From: Chlamydiota bacterium
GTDB taxonomy: Bacteria > Chlamydiota > Chlamydiia > Chlamydiales > Parachlamydiaceae
Assembly (NCBI GenBank): GCA_013288825.1
Contig: JABDBC010000005.1
Coordinates: 1 to 64,000 of the forward strand
Direction: 5' to 3'
Length of the DNA stretch: 64,000 nt
Numbering within the stretch: the first letter of the stretch is position 1; each line of letters opens with the position of its first letter. The notes under the pieces are model-generated. The model did no database searches, was not told the DNA's origin, and worked only from the letters and a program-made list of their open reading frames with translations. Positions 1 to 8,794 of the stretch are shown piece by piece. The translations under genes and the position numbers were made by a program.

Positions 1-23
1 CGTCCCCGCGCGCGCTAGCATCT

Positions 24-2210
24 TCAATAAGCACCGATGATGCCAAAAAGTTCTGGAGGTATGTCAACAACTGCTATTGGGGCTGACGAGGATTCTACTC
101 GAGGCAATCCTTCACTCAAGGCTTTATGACGTGCATCAACTTTTGCAGGGCGCTGCTGATCCAATCTTACGACATGTTTAAGAAATTTGTCCCTAAAGAC
201 AGCAGCTTCTTCTTCGATTTTTTTGCCATTTTCCATGAAGAATTTTTGTTCGATCTCTTCTTCTGATTCAATTTTTTGCTTAGTTTCCGCCTGATTTTCT
301 TGAACAGGTTCCCTCTCTTTGTGTTCTACCTCATCTCTCTCATCTTCTCTGTCAATTTTTAACTTGTTCACAGTTTCATTAATAAGCTTATTAAGATCCT
401 TAAGATTCCTAATTCTTTCGAAAAGAGCTTCCATATTCTGACATTGATTAATAAGACTCATGAAAAAATTGATCTCAATCAGTTCAATTCCTTGGTGAGA
501 ATTGAGAGTGACCCAAGCCCTTACCATTGCAGTATCCTTCATCTGGTTGATCAAACTGTATACTCTATGTGTTTGTCTTGGTGATAAATACGACGAAAGT
601 ATCAGATTACTGCGACGATTAATCATTTCGACTAAAAAAATATCCAACCTATTCTCTATTGGTTTATATCGTTTTACATTGATAACATTGCTAATCTGCT
701 GGAACGTTGCAATTATAAACTCTGTTGTTAATAATTCACAACGAATGGGATCCTTAATAATTGCATCAACCAATTCAAAATCAAAAATGACAACAGCTGC
801 TTTAAAGATGGCTTTTAGTTCCCCTTCTGTAAGAGGAAAATATTTCGTTAATGAATTCAGACATTTACGCACATTTTCAGTTTTGTATTCTAATGAACCC
901 ACAGATTTGGTCAAATATCCATCAGCATAGCTATGAAGATAAGCTGCAATTTGTTTTCGATGCAGTACATAAAATCTCTGAACGTCTGAATCAATTTTTG
1001 ATCCGGTTGTTATATCCAGCTTCATATTTAACTTGAATATTATTTCAACTGCTTGGGGGCTCAAGGGGGCATTGAGAGCCTCCTCATCACGGAGAGGGAT
1101 CATCTCGAGAAATTTTCTTAGCAGTTCATTCCTCATTTCTACAGATGTGTGCGGGGATAATGCTAATTTTCTCAAACTCTCTATATATAATGGATCCCCA
1201 GGATTAAATTGTTTATGATTTAATAAACTGATCATCGATTCTTCTATGCCTAGATGCCGCTGAGGCTGGTTTTGCATCTCCCATTGTACTTTAATGATAT
1301 TTTGAGCAATTTCGTTGTCTAATTCAGTATTTAGTAAAGCTTTCTTTAACAAGCTACTTATCGAATTTTTCTTTCTTTGAAAAAAATGCTCATTGTTGGT
1401 GTAATCAGGAGATGGAAAGGCTTCAACATCACTCAAGACCAACCTGAGATCGTTATTATTGGGTCTTTCTCCCAAAATTGCATCTTCAACAGCCTGCCAA
1501 TTAACATCCAATTCCCTCTCATGTATGTTTTCAAGAATCATTTTTGAATAAGCAGACCTCCCTCTTTGATGCTTCATGAGTGGTTCAATAATTTGACGCT
1601 CTATGGATTGGTTGGCTGTTAGTCGGTGCTTTAATGAATTATTCCATGTTATTAATGAGTCTATTGAAGACTCCAAGTTCGTAACTTTGGCTGTCGTTGT
1701 TATTAGAGGAGAATTTCTAAGAATTCGCTTAAGATTACGCGTACTTTTGTCAAAATTCTGCAGGAGAGTAGTGATAGCCATTTCGTCATCAATGTTGGGC
1801 CTATAAATCCAATCATCTGTCAAGGGTTCCTTGACCATATCATCAACAGCGTCAGCAATTCCTTCCCAATACAAATCGTAGACGACTCCTGGAAGTTGAC
1901 CTGTGATGATACAAGCAACGCTTTTTACCATTGTAGCTAGCGTTCCAGGGATATTTCTCGTGTATCTTGCATCTACAAGTAATAATGCGATTCCCATAAA
2001 CAAATCTGCACATGAGATCACGATTATGGCAATTGCGGCCACCCGTTTGATGAGGGCTTTTAACAAAGTGACTTTTATTGCATCGCATTTGGTATGTCGA
2101 GGATTTTGCGCGAGACGGGTATCAAGATCTTCGCAATAATCTTCGACAAGGTGAATTAACCCAGCAGCCAAGGAAAAATAGCTTGTTTTAAACACACCTG
2201 AAATACACAT
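24..2210 (-). CDS. Unknown large protein with N-terminal hydrophobic domain (paralogue of next gene)
   Basis: I do not recognise this 728-residue protein. Residues about 48-115 hold two or three hydrophobic stretches, with the motif TGQLPGVVYDLY at the end. The rest is mostly helical and charged, with a Glu/Lys-rich region near 640-680. It ends in the short motif IPPELFGIIGAY. The hydrophobic N-terminus, a central block around AIFKAAVVIFDFELV (about 466-480) and the C-terminal motif all recur in the neighbour at 2542-5877, so the two are paralogues. The ATG at 2210 begins a stretch alignable with that neighbour's start; no strong ribosome binding site is visible. A hydrophobic N-terminus on a large helical body would suit a membrane-anchored or secreted chlamydial effector, but that is inference. 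Confidence 0.75.
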   Translation of the reverse strand: MCISGVFKTSYFSLAAGLIHLVEDYCEDLDTRLAQNPRHTKCDAIKVTLLKALIKRVAAIAIIVISCADLFMGIALLLVDARYTRNIPGTLATMVKSVACIITGQLPGVVYDLYWEGIADAVDDMVKEPLTDDWIYRPNIDDEMAITTLLQNFDKSTRNLKRILRNSPLITTTAKVTNLESSIDSLITWNNSLKHRLTANQSIERQIIEPLMKHQRGRSAYSKMILENIHERELDVNWQAVEDAILGERPNNNDLRLVLSDVEAFPSPDYTNNEHFFQRKKNSISSLLKKALLNTELDNEIAQNIIKVQWEMQNQPQRHLGIEESMISLLNHKQFNPGDPLYIESLRKLALSPHTSVEMRNELLRKFLEMIPLRDEEALNAPLSPQAVEIIFKLNMKLDITTGSKIDSDVQRFYVLHRKQIAAYLHSYADGYLTKSVGSLEYKTENVRKCLNSLTKYFPLTEGELKAIFKAAVVIFDFELVDAIIKDPIRCELLTTEFIIATFQQISNVINVKRYKPIENRLDIFLVEMINRRSNLILSSYLSPRQTHRVYSLINQMKDTAMVRAWVTLNSHQGIELIEINFFMSLINQCQNMEALFERIRNLKDLNKLINETVNKLKIDREDERDEVEHKEREPVQENQAETKQKIESEEEIEQKFFMENGKKIEEEAAVFRDKFLKHVVRLDQQRPAKVDARHKALSEGLPRVESSSAPIAVVDIPPELFGIIGAY

Positions 2211-2398
2211 GCTCTTTCAAATCCGTTAGTTTTGTTTATTTGTTATTATACATTGTACCATTTGTTTAGATATAATAGATAGTTATTTATTGAGGAACAA
2301 AGGATGGTTATTATACTTGTCCTTGATGACCCTTGAAGTCCCTTAGAAGTAATGACAGAAGTAATATCATTTTTACCCTTTTTTCTCTCATTTTGTAG

Positions 2399-2445
2399 CC
2401 CACACCAAGGTTTCGCGAGCCTGCGAGCGAAACCGCAGGTGTGGG
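2399..2445. repeat. Hairpin, family B (TTTCGCGAGCCTGCGAGCGAAA core)
   Basis: CCCACACC at 2399-2406 pairs with GGTGTGGG at 2438-2445, and an inner TTTCGC pairs with GCGAAA. The same core occurs at 6045-6085, 44899-44946 and, inverted, 45076-45122. It lies in the 330-bp gap between the two large paralogues. The upstream T-rich stretch with CTCTCATTTTG is also shared with the copy at 44.9 kb. I see no convincing gene in this gap. Confidence 0.75.
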
Positions 2446-2541
2446 AACCCATGAAAACGCAAATCTGAGCCTTGTAAGGGCAACTCTTTTCGCTCTGACA
2501 TTTTTGGCATTGCTTTAGATCTTGAATCCCTATTAAGGTCA

Positions 2542-5500
2542 TCAATAACCCTCAATAGCATTAAGAATCCGATCTACTGATGCGCCACCTTCTGCAGGCA
2601 CAGGCGCTGAGGGAAATATTTCGCCATATTTAATAACAAGTCCAAGGAATTTTTTCCTGAATGCCTCTGGTGCATTTTCATTTATTCGTTTGGTTTCACT
2701 TTCTTGCTTATGTTTCGTCTCTCCTTCCCTCTCACTTGTTCGTTTGGTTTCTATTTCTTCCTTGCGTTCCCCTTCATTGCTATTTTCAATTTTTTGTTGG
2801 GATTCCATTTGCTTTCTTGCTTCAATATCTTGACACATGTCGCAAATTTGACTGGCTAGTCGAATATCTTTAACGTCCATAAAATAACAATGGTTACGAG
2901 TTAACCAAGCTCTTATGGGCGCAGTTTTCTTAGTGATATTAAAATATTCCTTTAGCTTAAGCTTAGATTCTATAATAAAAGGATCCTCTAAACCTGGGTT
3001 CTCGTTCCTTCTATATGTAAATAAACGATCCAACAGCTCTAACGGGGCTTGCTCAGCTCCAAGTTCAAAAGCTTGGTACGTTGCAAGTAAAAATTCTTTA
3101 TCTAAAAAAGCACGTCTCGCGGGGTTTTCGACGATTGCTTTTACTAATTCGTAATCGAAAATAACGACGGCCGCTTTAAAGATGGCCCTTATTATTTCCC
3201 TTTCGGTAAGAGGATAAAATTCTATCAATGTAGAAAGAAGGGTACGCACATTTTCACGATTACATTCTGAATTATCCTTACCTTTAATTAAAAATTCATC
3301 AGCAAATTCATTCAGATGGGTTGCTATTTGCCCTCGATATTTTTGATAAAATTCTTGGATTTTTGCAAGATTTGAAGTATGGAAGGGATCCTTGTTTTTT
3401 ATCCCCATACAGAATCGAAAAACTATTTCCACTGCTTTTGGTGATAGTGATGGCATTGCTAGAAACCTAGAGCAGCATAGAGGAACTAATCTTTCAGGAC
3501 ATATTGAAGATTGTGCTATGTCACAAAGCCACTGTTCTTGAACTATTGGATGATTTATCAACTTAATCACGGAGTTCACTATCCGTTCATGAACTCGGAA
3601 CAGATGCACTTGTAAAGGATCGGTTAAGGTTTTAATAATTCGTTGCACTTCTCGCTCATTCAATTCTGGCTTTTGGAACGTCAAACGCAATATACGAATC
3701 ATATCCACAACCCTTTGAGACTCATAGTTCCTAATATGTCTTCTTTCTTCAGATCGCTTCAAATCCCCAGAATTATAGTATGTTTGGACATCTTCGATCT
3801 GGACAATAACCGCTGCTTTTGATTCTTCTTCCCAACTCAGTCTTTCTTCTTCTAAAATCTTATATCGATCCCCTGATTCTTTATCCCTAATCCGTCTTCT
3901 TTCTTCAAATAGCTTCCAAAAATTATCCAAGTATTTATCGACATCTTCAGGCTTGGCTGCAAAGGCTGCTCTCCATTCTTTTTCCTCTCTTTCCTTTGCA
4001 CTGAGGGGAATCTCTGTAGCATTAGGAGAGTAATAATCTGTGATCATCCCAAGAATCACATTAGGCATTCCAGCAAACTCAATATCAACTATATTTTTTA
4101 TGAATTGATTTCGAAAGCTTAATAAGGTTGATGGGGCCTTATCTTTTCGTTCCTTTTCTAATTGTTCTTTGTCAACTTGTTCACACATTTGTAGAATGTC
4201 TTCACGAACATTAAATAATTGAACACCAGCTACAACTCCAATAAATCGAGCATAATTCTCAATTATCCAATTTATAACTAATGTAGTATTGCCGCTTGCA
4301 TCAAGTAGATTTTTAAGAAAAAGTTTATTAGGTGAAGATAGCCCAGATGCAGGTATAGAATCCAGCAACTGTAATACTGATTCATCCTTACGCCTCAATG
4401 CGTTTTGGAGCCCTTGGCCAATCGCAATCATAAAATCCTTGTCAAAGAAGCTTCTACGCTCTGGATTATCGAGAATTTGTCTTACAAGTCTATAATCCAA
4501 AATGACTACTGCTGTCTTAAAAATGGCTGTTATTTCTCGTTCCTTAAGAGGAAATTGATTTATCAGCATATTAAGTAGCATACGCATATTGTCAGGTCTA
4601 TATCCCAATATATCATGTCCTTCAATCAAATAACTGTCGGTATAGAGATGAAGCAAAGAAACCACTTGTGTTTGATATTTTTTATAAAACTCTTGAATTC
4701 TTAAAATTTTATCATCTTTTAACGGTAGCAGCATACTTAACCGGAAAGTGGTTTCTCTTATCAAAGGGTTTATGGGAGTCTCTGGGGGTGTTAAGATTGC
4801 CATTTCAAGACATTTGTTTAACAATTTTTCCCTAATAGTTGTAGATATTGACCAGGAAGCAGCTAGTTGACTCAACATTTCTGGTGTAGATCCAGGATGA
4901 TTTATTAAGCGGCTTGTCGTCTCTTCTATTTCACTTAAACCATTAGCTCTCAAACCACCAGTAGCTCTCGAACTATAAATAACCACAAGCCTATTCGTGA
5001 CATACAAAATGATACGATTAGCAATTCTTGCATCTAAGTCTCGATTTTCAAGGGCCTTGTTAAATAAACTGCAGAGCATATTACATTTGGAAAAATTCCG
5101 TTCTTCAAGAGGAGGTCCTATTCTTTCCAAAAGGGCCCAAATGTCGTCGTTACTGACAATCTGACCCAGAATTGTGTTTACAATCTCTGTCCATTGACCC
5201 ACATTGAAGTCTGCTATGAATCGACGAGGAAAAGGAATGACATTTTGAGTAAAAGATTCTTTGCCTCTTTGGTGTTTCATCATCAATTGAATCATTGGAT
5301 TTAAGCTAGAAAGTTTGAGATTAATCAATTCTCCTATTGGATTGCTTAGAACCCAAACCTCTCGATTCTGTGTTGTTGCCGAAATATGCTTTAGAATTCG
5401 CTTGAGATTGCGTGTGCATTTACCCAGAGAACGAGGAGTGCGGGCTTCAAAAAAATCATATTGATATAGTCTTTTGTCATTAGCTAAAGGTTCTACAACC

Positions 5501-5877
5501 ATTTGCCTGAGTGCACCAGAGACCCCTTCTTGATACAAATCGTAAGTCACACCTGGAAGCTGACCTGTGAGGATACATGCGACACTTTTGAAGATGGTGG
5601 CAATAGTTCCAATGATATTTCGCGCTTGTCTTCCTTTGCAGAATAGAGCTGAACCCAGTTCGATCAATAAATCTAAACAGGCGATAGCAATCAGAGCGAT
5701 TGCAGCGACCCGTTTGATGAGAGCTTTTAATAATGTGACTTTTATTTCATCACACTTTGTAATGCGTGGTTGTTGTTTGAGGCGCGCGTCGAGATTCTCG
5801 CAATAATCATCGATCAGATGAATAAATTTTGCGGCAAAGGAGAAATAACTTGTAGTAAGAGCATTTGCAATAGGCAT
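2542..5877 (-). CDS. Unknown 1111-residue protein with internal duplication, paralogue of the 24-2210 gene
   Basis: The N-terminal ~120 residues match the paralogue at 24-2210 closely (TLLKALIKRVAAIA, TGQLPGVTYDLY) and hold the hydrophobic segments. A helical module with the signature AIFKTAVVILDYRLV occurs near residue 450 and again as AIFKAAVVIFDYELV near residue 898. The paralogue has it once. A C-terminal type motif also appears twice, as MPNVILGMITDYY around residue 610 and as VDRILNAIEGY at the very end. The simplest reading is a head-to-tail fusion of two copies of the shorter protein, the second lacking its membrane segment. The function is unknown. Long charged stretches (Glu/Arg/Lys) near 640-700 and 1030-1070 are probably coiled coil or disordered. 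Confidence 0.75.
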   Translation of the reverse strand: MPIANALTTSYFSFAAKFIHLIDDYCENLDARLKQQPRITKCDEIKVTLLKALIKRVAAIALIAIACLDLLIELGSALFCKGRQARNIIGTIATIFKSVACILTGQLPGVTYDLYQEGVSGALRQMVVEPLANDKRLYQYDFFEARTPRSLGKCTRNLKRILKHISATTQNREVWVLSNPIGELINLKLSSLNPMIQLMMKHQRGKESFTQNVIPFPRRFIADFNVGQWTEIVNTILGQIVSNDDIWALLERIGPPLEERNFSKCNMLCSLFNKALENRDLDARIANRIILYVTNRLVVIYSSRATGGLRANGLSEIEETTSRLINHPGSTPEMLSQLAASWSISTTIREKLLNKCLEMAILTPPETPINPLIRETTFRLSMLLPLKDDKILRIQEFYKKYQTQVVSLLHLYTDSYLIEGHDILGYRPDNMRMLLNMLINQFPLKEREITAIFKTAVVILDYRLVRQILDNPERRSFFDKDFMIAIGQGLQNALRRKDESVLQLLDSIPASGLSSPNKLFLKNLLDASGNTTLVINWIIENYARFIGVVAGVQLFNVREDILQMCEQVDKEQLEKERKDKAPSTLLSFRNQFIKNIVDIEFAGMPNVILGMITDYYSPNATEIPLSAKEREEKEWRAAFAAKPEDVDKYLDNFWKLFEERRRIRDKESGDRYKILEEERLSWEEESKAAVIVQIEDVQTYYNSGDLKRSEERRHIRNYESQRVVDMIRILRLTFQKPELNEREVQRIIKTLTDPLQVHLFRVHERIVNSVIKLINHPIVQEQWLCDIAQSSICPERLVPLCCSRFLAMPSLSPKAVEIVFRFCMGIKNKDPFHTSNLAKIQEFYQKYRGQIATHLNEFADEFLIKGKDNSECNRENVRTLLSTLIEFYPLTEREIIRAIFKAAVVIFDYELVKAIVENPARRAFLDKEFLLATYQAFELGAEQAPLELLDRLFTYRRNENPGLEDPFIIESKLKLKEYFNITKKTAPIRAWLTRNHCYFMDVKDIRLASQICDMCQDIEARKQMESQQKIENSNEGERKEEIETKRTSEREGETKHKQESETKRINENAPEAFRKKFLGLVIKYGEIFPSAPVPAEGGASVDRILNAIEGY

Positions 5878-6004
5878 GTGTTTTTATATCCATGAGTTAC
5901 AATGATTTTCTATATTATAGCGGATATTAGAATATGATAGGAGATTATTTTTTTGAGGAGGTTATTTTGAACGAATCGCCCTTGCAGGGCATCCTCGGCC
6001 TGAA

Positions 6005-6184
6005 GGAGTGCGTCTACTTGTGGTTGGAATAACTGTTTATCATTAAGGTTTCGCGAGCCTGCGAGCGAAAACCGCAGGTGTGGGAACAGATAAAAAAGAA
6101 AAAAAAAGGAGGGAATTGTAAAACTAGCTTTGCAATTCCCTCTAAAGATTAAATCAATTCCAGACAAAAAGTAGCCGATACTCC
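6005..6184. repeat. Inverted repeat, family B variant, in the 392-bp gap 5878-6269
   Basis: GGAGTGCGTCTACTTG at 6005-6020 is roughly complementary to the arm ending GTAGCCGATACTCC at 6171-6184. The B core (6045-6085) lies inside. Near the centre is a nearly loop-free palindrome at 6110-6140, GGGAATTG pairing with CAATTCCC. The minus-strand open frame across 5910-6224 reads through the repeat and is not a credible gene. Confidence 0.65.
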
Positions 6185-6269
6185 CCCTTGCAAACTTGAC
6201 ATCATATGCATTTTGGTTAATCATTGCTTCTTATCAAAATGCCTCGAATAATTAAACCAGGATTCCCTA

Positions 6270-8417
6270 ATGTCCGCTTTTTCTTTTGATCGCGTTTATG
6301 CAGGTCCCATACTTATCCTTATGAAAGAAATGACCTCTTTAGGTGGTCTTGGCGCGCCTTATTCAAAACCACTCAATTTAATGATGCAAAAAATTGAAAC
6401 ATTGCGCATGATACATCCCCACGATCACGAGCTCAATGACTTTGGAACACTTCTTGAACGTTTTTCTAACCTTGCCGATGTGCATCCTACCGAACTTGCC
6501 CTCCTTTCAGATCACATTGAAAACCATGAAGATTGTGCTAAAAGAATTAGTCACATCATTAAAATTACTCTGCCGACACCAAAACCTCCATCACCTCTTC
6601 TTCTCCCTCCTGCAACGTCTTCTACACTATCGTCAACACCGTCACCACTCCTCCCATATCCCCCTCCACCTTCCCCTGCAACACCATTTTCTTTACCGAC
6701 AATACATTCGGAAGAATCAGGGAGTTGTTTGCTGCTACTCAAAGATCTGTCAATTGCACATAAACCCCCGAGACATCCTCCAAGATCGAAATTACGTAAA
6801 TCAACAAAATCTCATACACCCCTCTCTGCATCGCCTGGATGCCCAACGACGATTCTTTCACTTATGTCTCCGTCTACATCTACTCGTAGTGGCGTTTTAG
6901 ATCAATGTTATCATACAATTCCATACCTACAGGTAGAGCTATTTATTCAATCTTCTCCAATAACGGCAATGCTCCTGCTACAGGCATACCAGGAAGCATT
7001 ATCGATCAATAATATTTTTCGCTATGATGTTGAAAACCAACTCAAGGTAATTCATGCAAGAATGGTTAGGATGCCAAGTTATATAAATATCTACACCCAA
7101 AAATATGCCATAGGTCTATTGGTTAATTATGTTGTCAAATATCGAACAGTCATTCCTGAGATTTTGAAAGATTCAGAAGAACTGCTGAAGGTCGAATATG
7201 GTTCGAAAGAATTTGAAGCCATCCAAATTAACATTGAAAAATCACCCTTAATGCCTCCTGAGACCTTTGAAAGTTTTCTGCAATTCATTATTATCCCCGC
7301 CATTATTCAAGAACGAAGCAGCTCTTTGATAACCCTCATACAAAAGGCTGATGGATACGGCAGCGCAGTGTTAGAAAAAGCTATATCAGCAGTTGTTGAC
7401 AATCAAGATTGCGACACTGCACTAAAAAAACTAATTCGAAGAAGAGTGAGATGCTGTTGCACTAATGAAGACTGCTTGTCACTTGCAAAGTTGTTAAGAG
7501 ATGAAGGGCAGCGTAAAGATACAATCGACGTTCTGTCTAGACATATTCCGTATGCTGAAATGACCCCAGAACAGGTGGCAGATCCTGCAAAAGCTCTTTC
7601 AATTGTAGGGCATCATGTGGAAAAGGCCCTAGAATGCTATATGCAGCTGGTGAAATACTATTCACCTCAAATATTCCAAATGATTACCGATCAAAGTGAG
7701 GAACATACCGCTAGAATTTTTAGCCCCCTTTTGCCATTGCCCAACTTCATAAGCAAACTCACTCACTTTCCCGATCGAGAAAACATTGTCAAATATATTA
7801 TCGATCAACTGGGTTATCCTGAAGCACATAAATGGAAATGTTTTAATGACTATCCCAAATTTACATTGGATCACATTGCTCTTTTTCTAAATATTTTAAT
7901 AAATGAGCCCACCAACAGTGGATTATTTCAAGGGAATGTGCTTATTTTTCTCATCAAGAAGAGGATTCATGAATCCACTGAGTTGATGTGTTATTTCGAA
8001 GAAATCCATTTTGAAAGTCTAAAAACATTGATCCACAGCATGGTTGAAACGGAGCCTGAACCCCAGTTTGAGCACTTGCGAAACTTTATTGCACGGGTCA
8101 AATGCAAAAAAGAGGGATTGATTTATTTCTTCACCCTCTTGGCTACAGGCCCAGGATCACATTATCAACGTGCCTTAAATCTCTTTGATATCTTTGATTG
8201 CAGCGAATCTCCACGTGAGGCCAATGAATGTTATGAACAAGTTGCAAAAAAATGTACGGACTATGATTTCACAGCTCGAGCTGTAGAGATAACAATGCTT
8301 GTCGATAGCACAAACAGTGAGGATTCCGAATCTTTATTTGGACGCCTTGACAAATATATACATCCCCCGTTAACAGTCACCGCAAGCGAAGAAGGGAAGA
8401 AACGACAAGGGACATAG
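6270..8417 (+). CDS. Unknown 715-residue protein with proline-rich region
   Basis: I do not recognise this protein. The first ~95 residues are helical, and residues about 95-150 are very rich in Pro, Ser and Thr (for example PYPPPPSPATP). A short Lys/Arg/Ser-rich patch follows, then a long helical, Cys-containing body. There is no signal peptide or clear membrane segment. The ATG at 6270 has an AGGA about 7 bases upstream. The stop codon TAG at 8415-8417 lies inside the intergenic repeat of family A, so the last few residues (RQGT) are encoded by repeat DNA. The repeat has probably replaced the original 3' end. A proline-rich linker in an intracellular bacterium is compatible with a secreted protein, but nothing else supports this. 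Confidence 0.7.
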   Translation: MSAFSFDRVYAGPILILMKEMTSLGGLGAPYSKPLNLMMQKIETLRMIHPHDHELNDFGTLLERFSNLADVHPTELALLSDHIENHEDCAKRISHIIKITLPTPKPPSPLLLPPATSSTLSSTPSPLLPYPPPPSPATPFSLPTIHSEESGSCLLLLKDLSIAHKPPRHPPRSKLRKSTKSHTPLSASPGCPTTILSLMSPSTSTRSGVLDQCYHTIPYLQVELFIQSSPITAMLLLQAYQEALSINNIFRYDVENQLKVIHARMVRMPSYINIYTQKYAIGLLVNYVVKYRTVIPEILKDSEELLKVEYGSKEFEAIQINIEKSPLMPPETFESFLQFIIIPAIIQERSSSLITLIQKADGYGSAVLEKAISAVVDNQDCDTALKKLIRRRVRCCCTNEDCLSLAKLLRDEGQRKDTIDVLSRHIPYAEMTPEQVADPAKALSIVGHHVEKALECYMQLVKYYSPQIFQMITDQSEEHTARIFSPLLPLPNFISKLTHFPDRENIVKYIIDQLGYPEAHKWKCFNDYPKFTLDHIALFLNILINEPTNSGLFQGNVLIFLIKKRIHESTELMCYFEEIHFESLKTLIHSMVETEPEPQFEHLRNFIARVKCKKEGLIYFFTLLATGPGSHYQRALNLFDIFDCSESPREANECYEQVAKKCTDYDFTARAVEITMLVDSTNSEDSESLFGRLDKYIHPPLTVTASEEGKKRQGT

Positions 8418-8537
8418 AGGACGTAAGGGACATAAAGGACAAGGGACATAAAGGACAAGGGACATAAGGGACGGTATTGTCTTTTAGGTCCCTTGTCCTT
8501 TACGTCCTTTATGTCCTTTACGTCCCTTGTCCCTTTT
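8405..8537. repeat. Inverted array of 9-10 bp units, family A
   Basis: The left arm (8405-8473) strings together units such as GGGACATAAA, GGACAA and GGACGTAAG. After a short loop (TATTGTCTTTT), the right arm (8486-8537) carries their complements (TCCTTTACGTCC, TTTATGTCC). It fills the space between the 715-residue gene and rpmG. Related arrays lie at 11624-11684, 29031-29141, 43781-43968, 50839-50895 and 55147-55279. Confidence 0.85.
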
Positions 8538-8617
8538 TATAACGAAAAAGTCTTGAATATATCTGCTGAATTCATTATCATCCTCCCCATTAGACAACAA
8601 TATTCGGAGATATTAAT

Positions 8618-8773
8618 ATGGCAAGTAAACGTGAAAACATTAAATTTAAAAGTACCGAAAGCCATCACTTCTATTATGCAAAAAAGAATAAGGCAAACAC
8701 CCCCGGACGCCTCGAACTAAAAAAACATGACCCTGTCGTTCGAAAACACGTCCTTTACAAAGAAACGAAATAG
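8618..8773 (+). CDS. rpmG: Ribosomal protein L33
   Basis: This 51-residue gene begins [13 protein letters not shown] and ends [11 protein letters not shown]. It has the lysine-rich composition, length and the K-K-H/Y-P-V-x-R-K-H-x-x-Y-K-E pattern of bacterial L33, a protein of the 50S subunit. The zinc-ribbon cysteine pairs of the C+ form are absent, so it is the zinc-independent type. A GGAGA about 8 bases before the ATG supports the start. It sits 21 bases upstream of the lolC/E-type gene; the order L33, LolC/E-type permease, LolD is also known from Chlamydia (CT150-CT152). Confidence 0.93.
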   Translation: MASKRENIKFKSTESHHFYYAKKNKANTPGRLELKKHDPVVRKHVLYKETK

Positions 8774-8794
8774 TCTTCACATACCAATGACGAT

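Noticed and set aside
2246-2545. 99-residue minus-strand frame with several Cys
   Set aside because: It crosses the B hairpin and has no ribosome binding site or recognisable domain. It also runs 4 bases into the 3' end of the next gene.
5910-6224. 104-residue minus-strand frame with a hydrophobic stretch
   Set aside because: It lies in the B-family inverted repeat; the hydrophobic stretch is translated A/T-rich repeat DNA.
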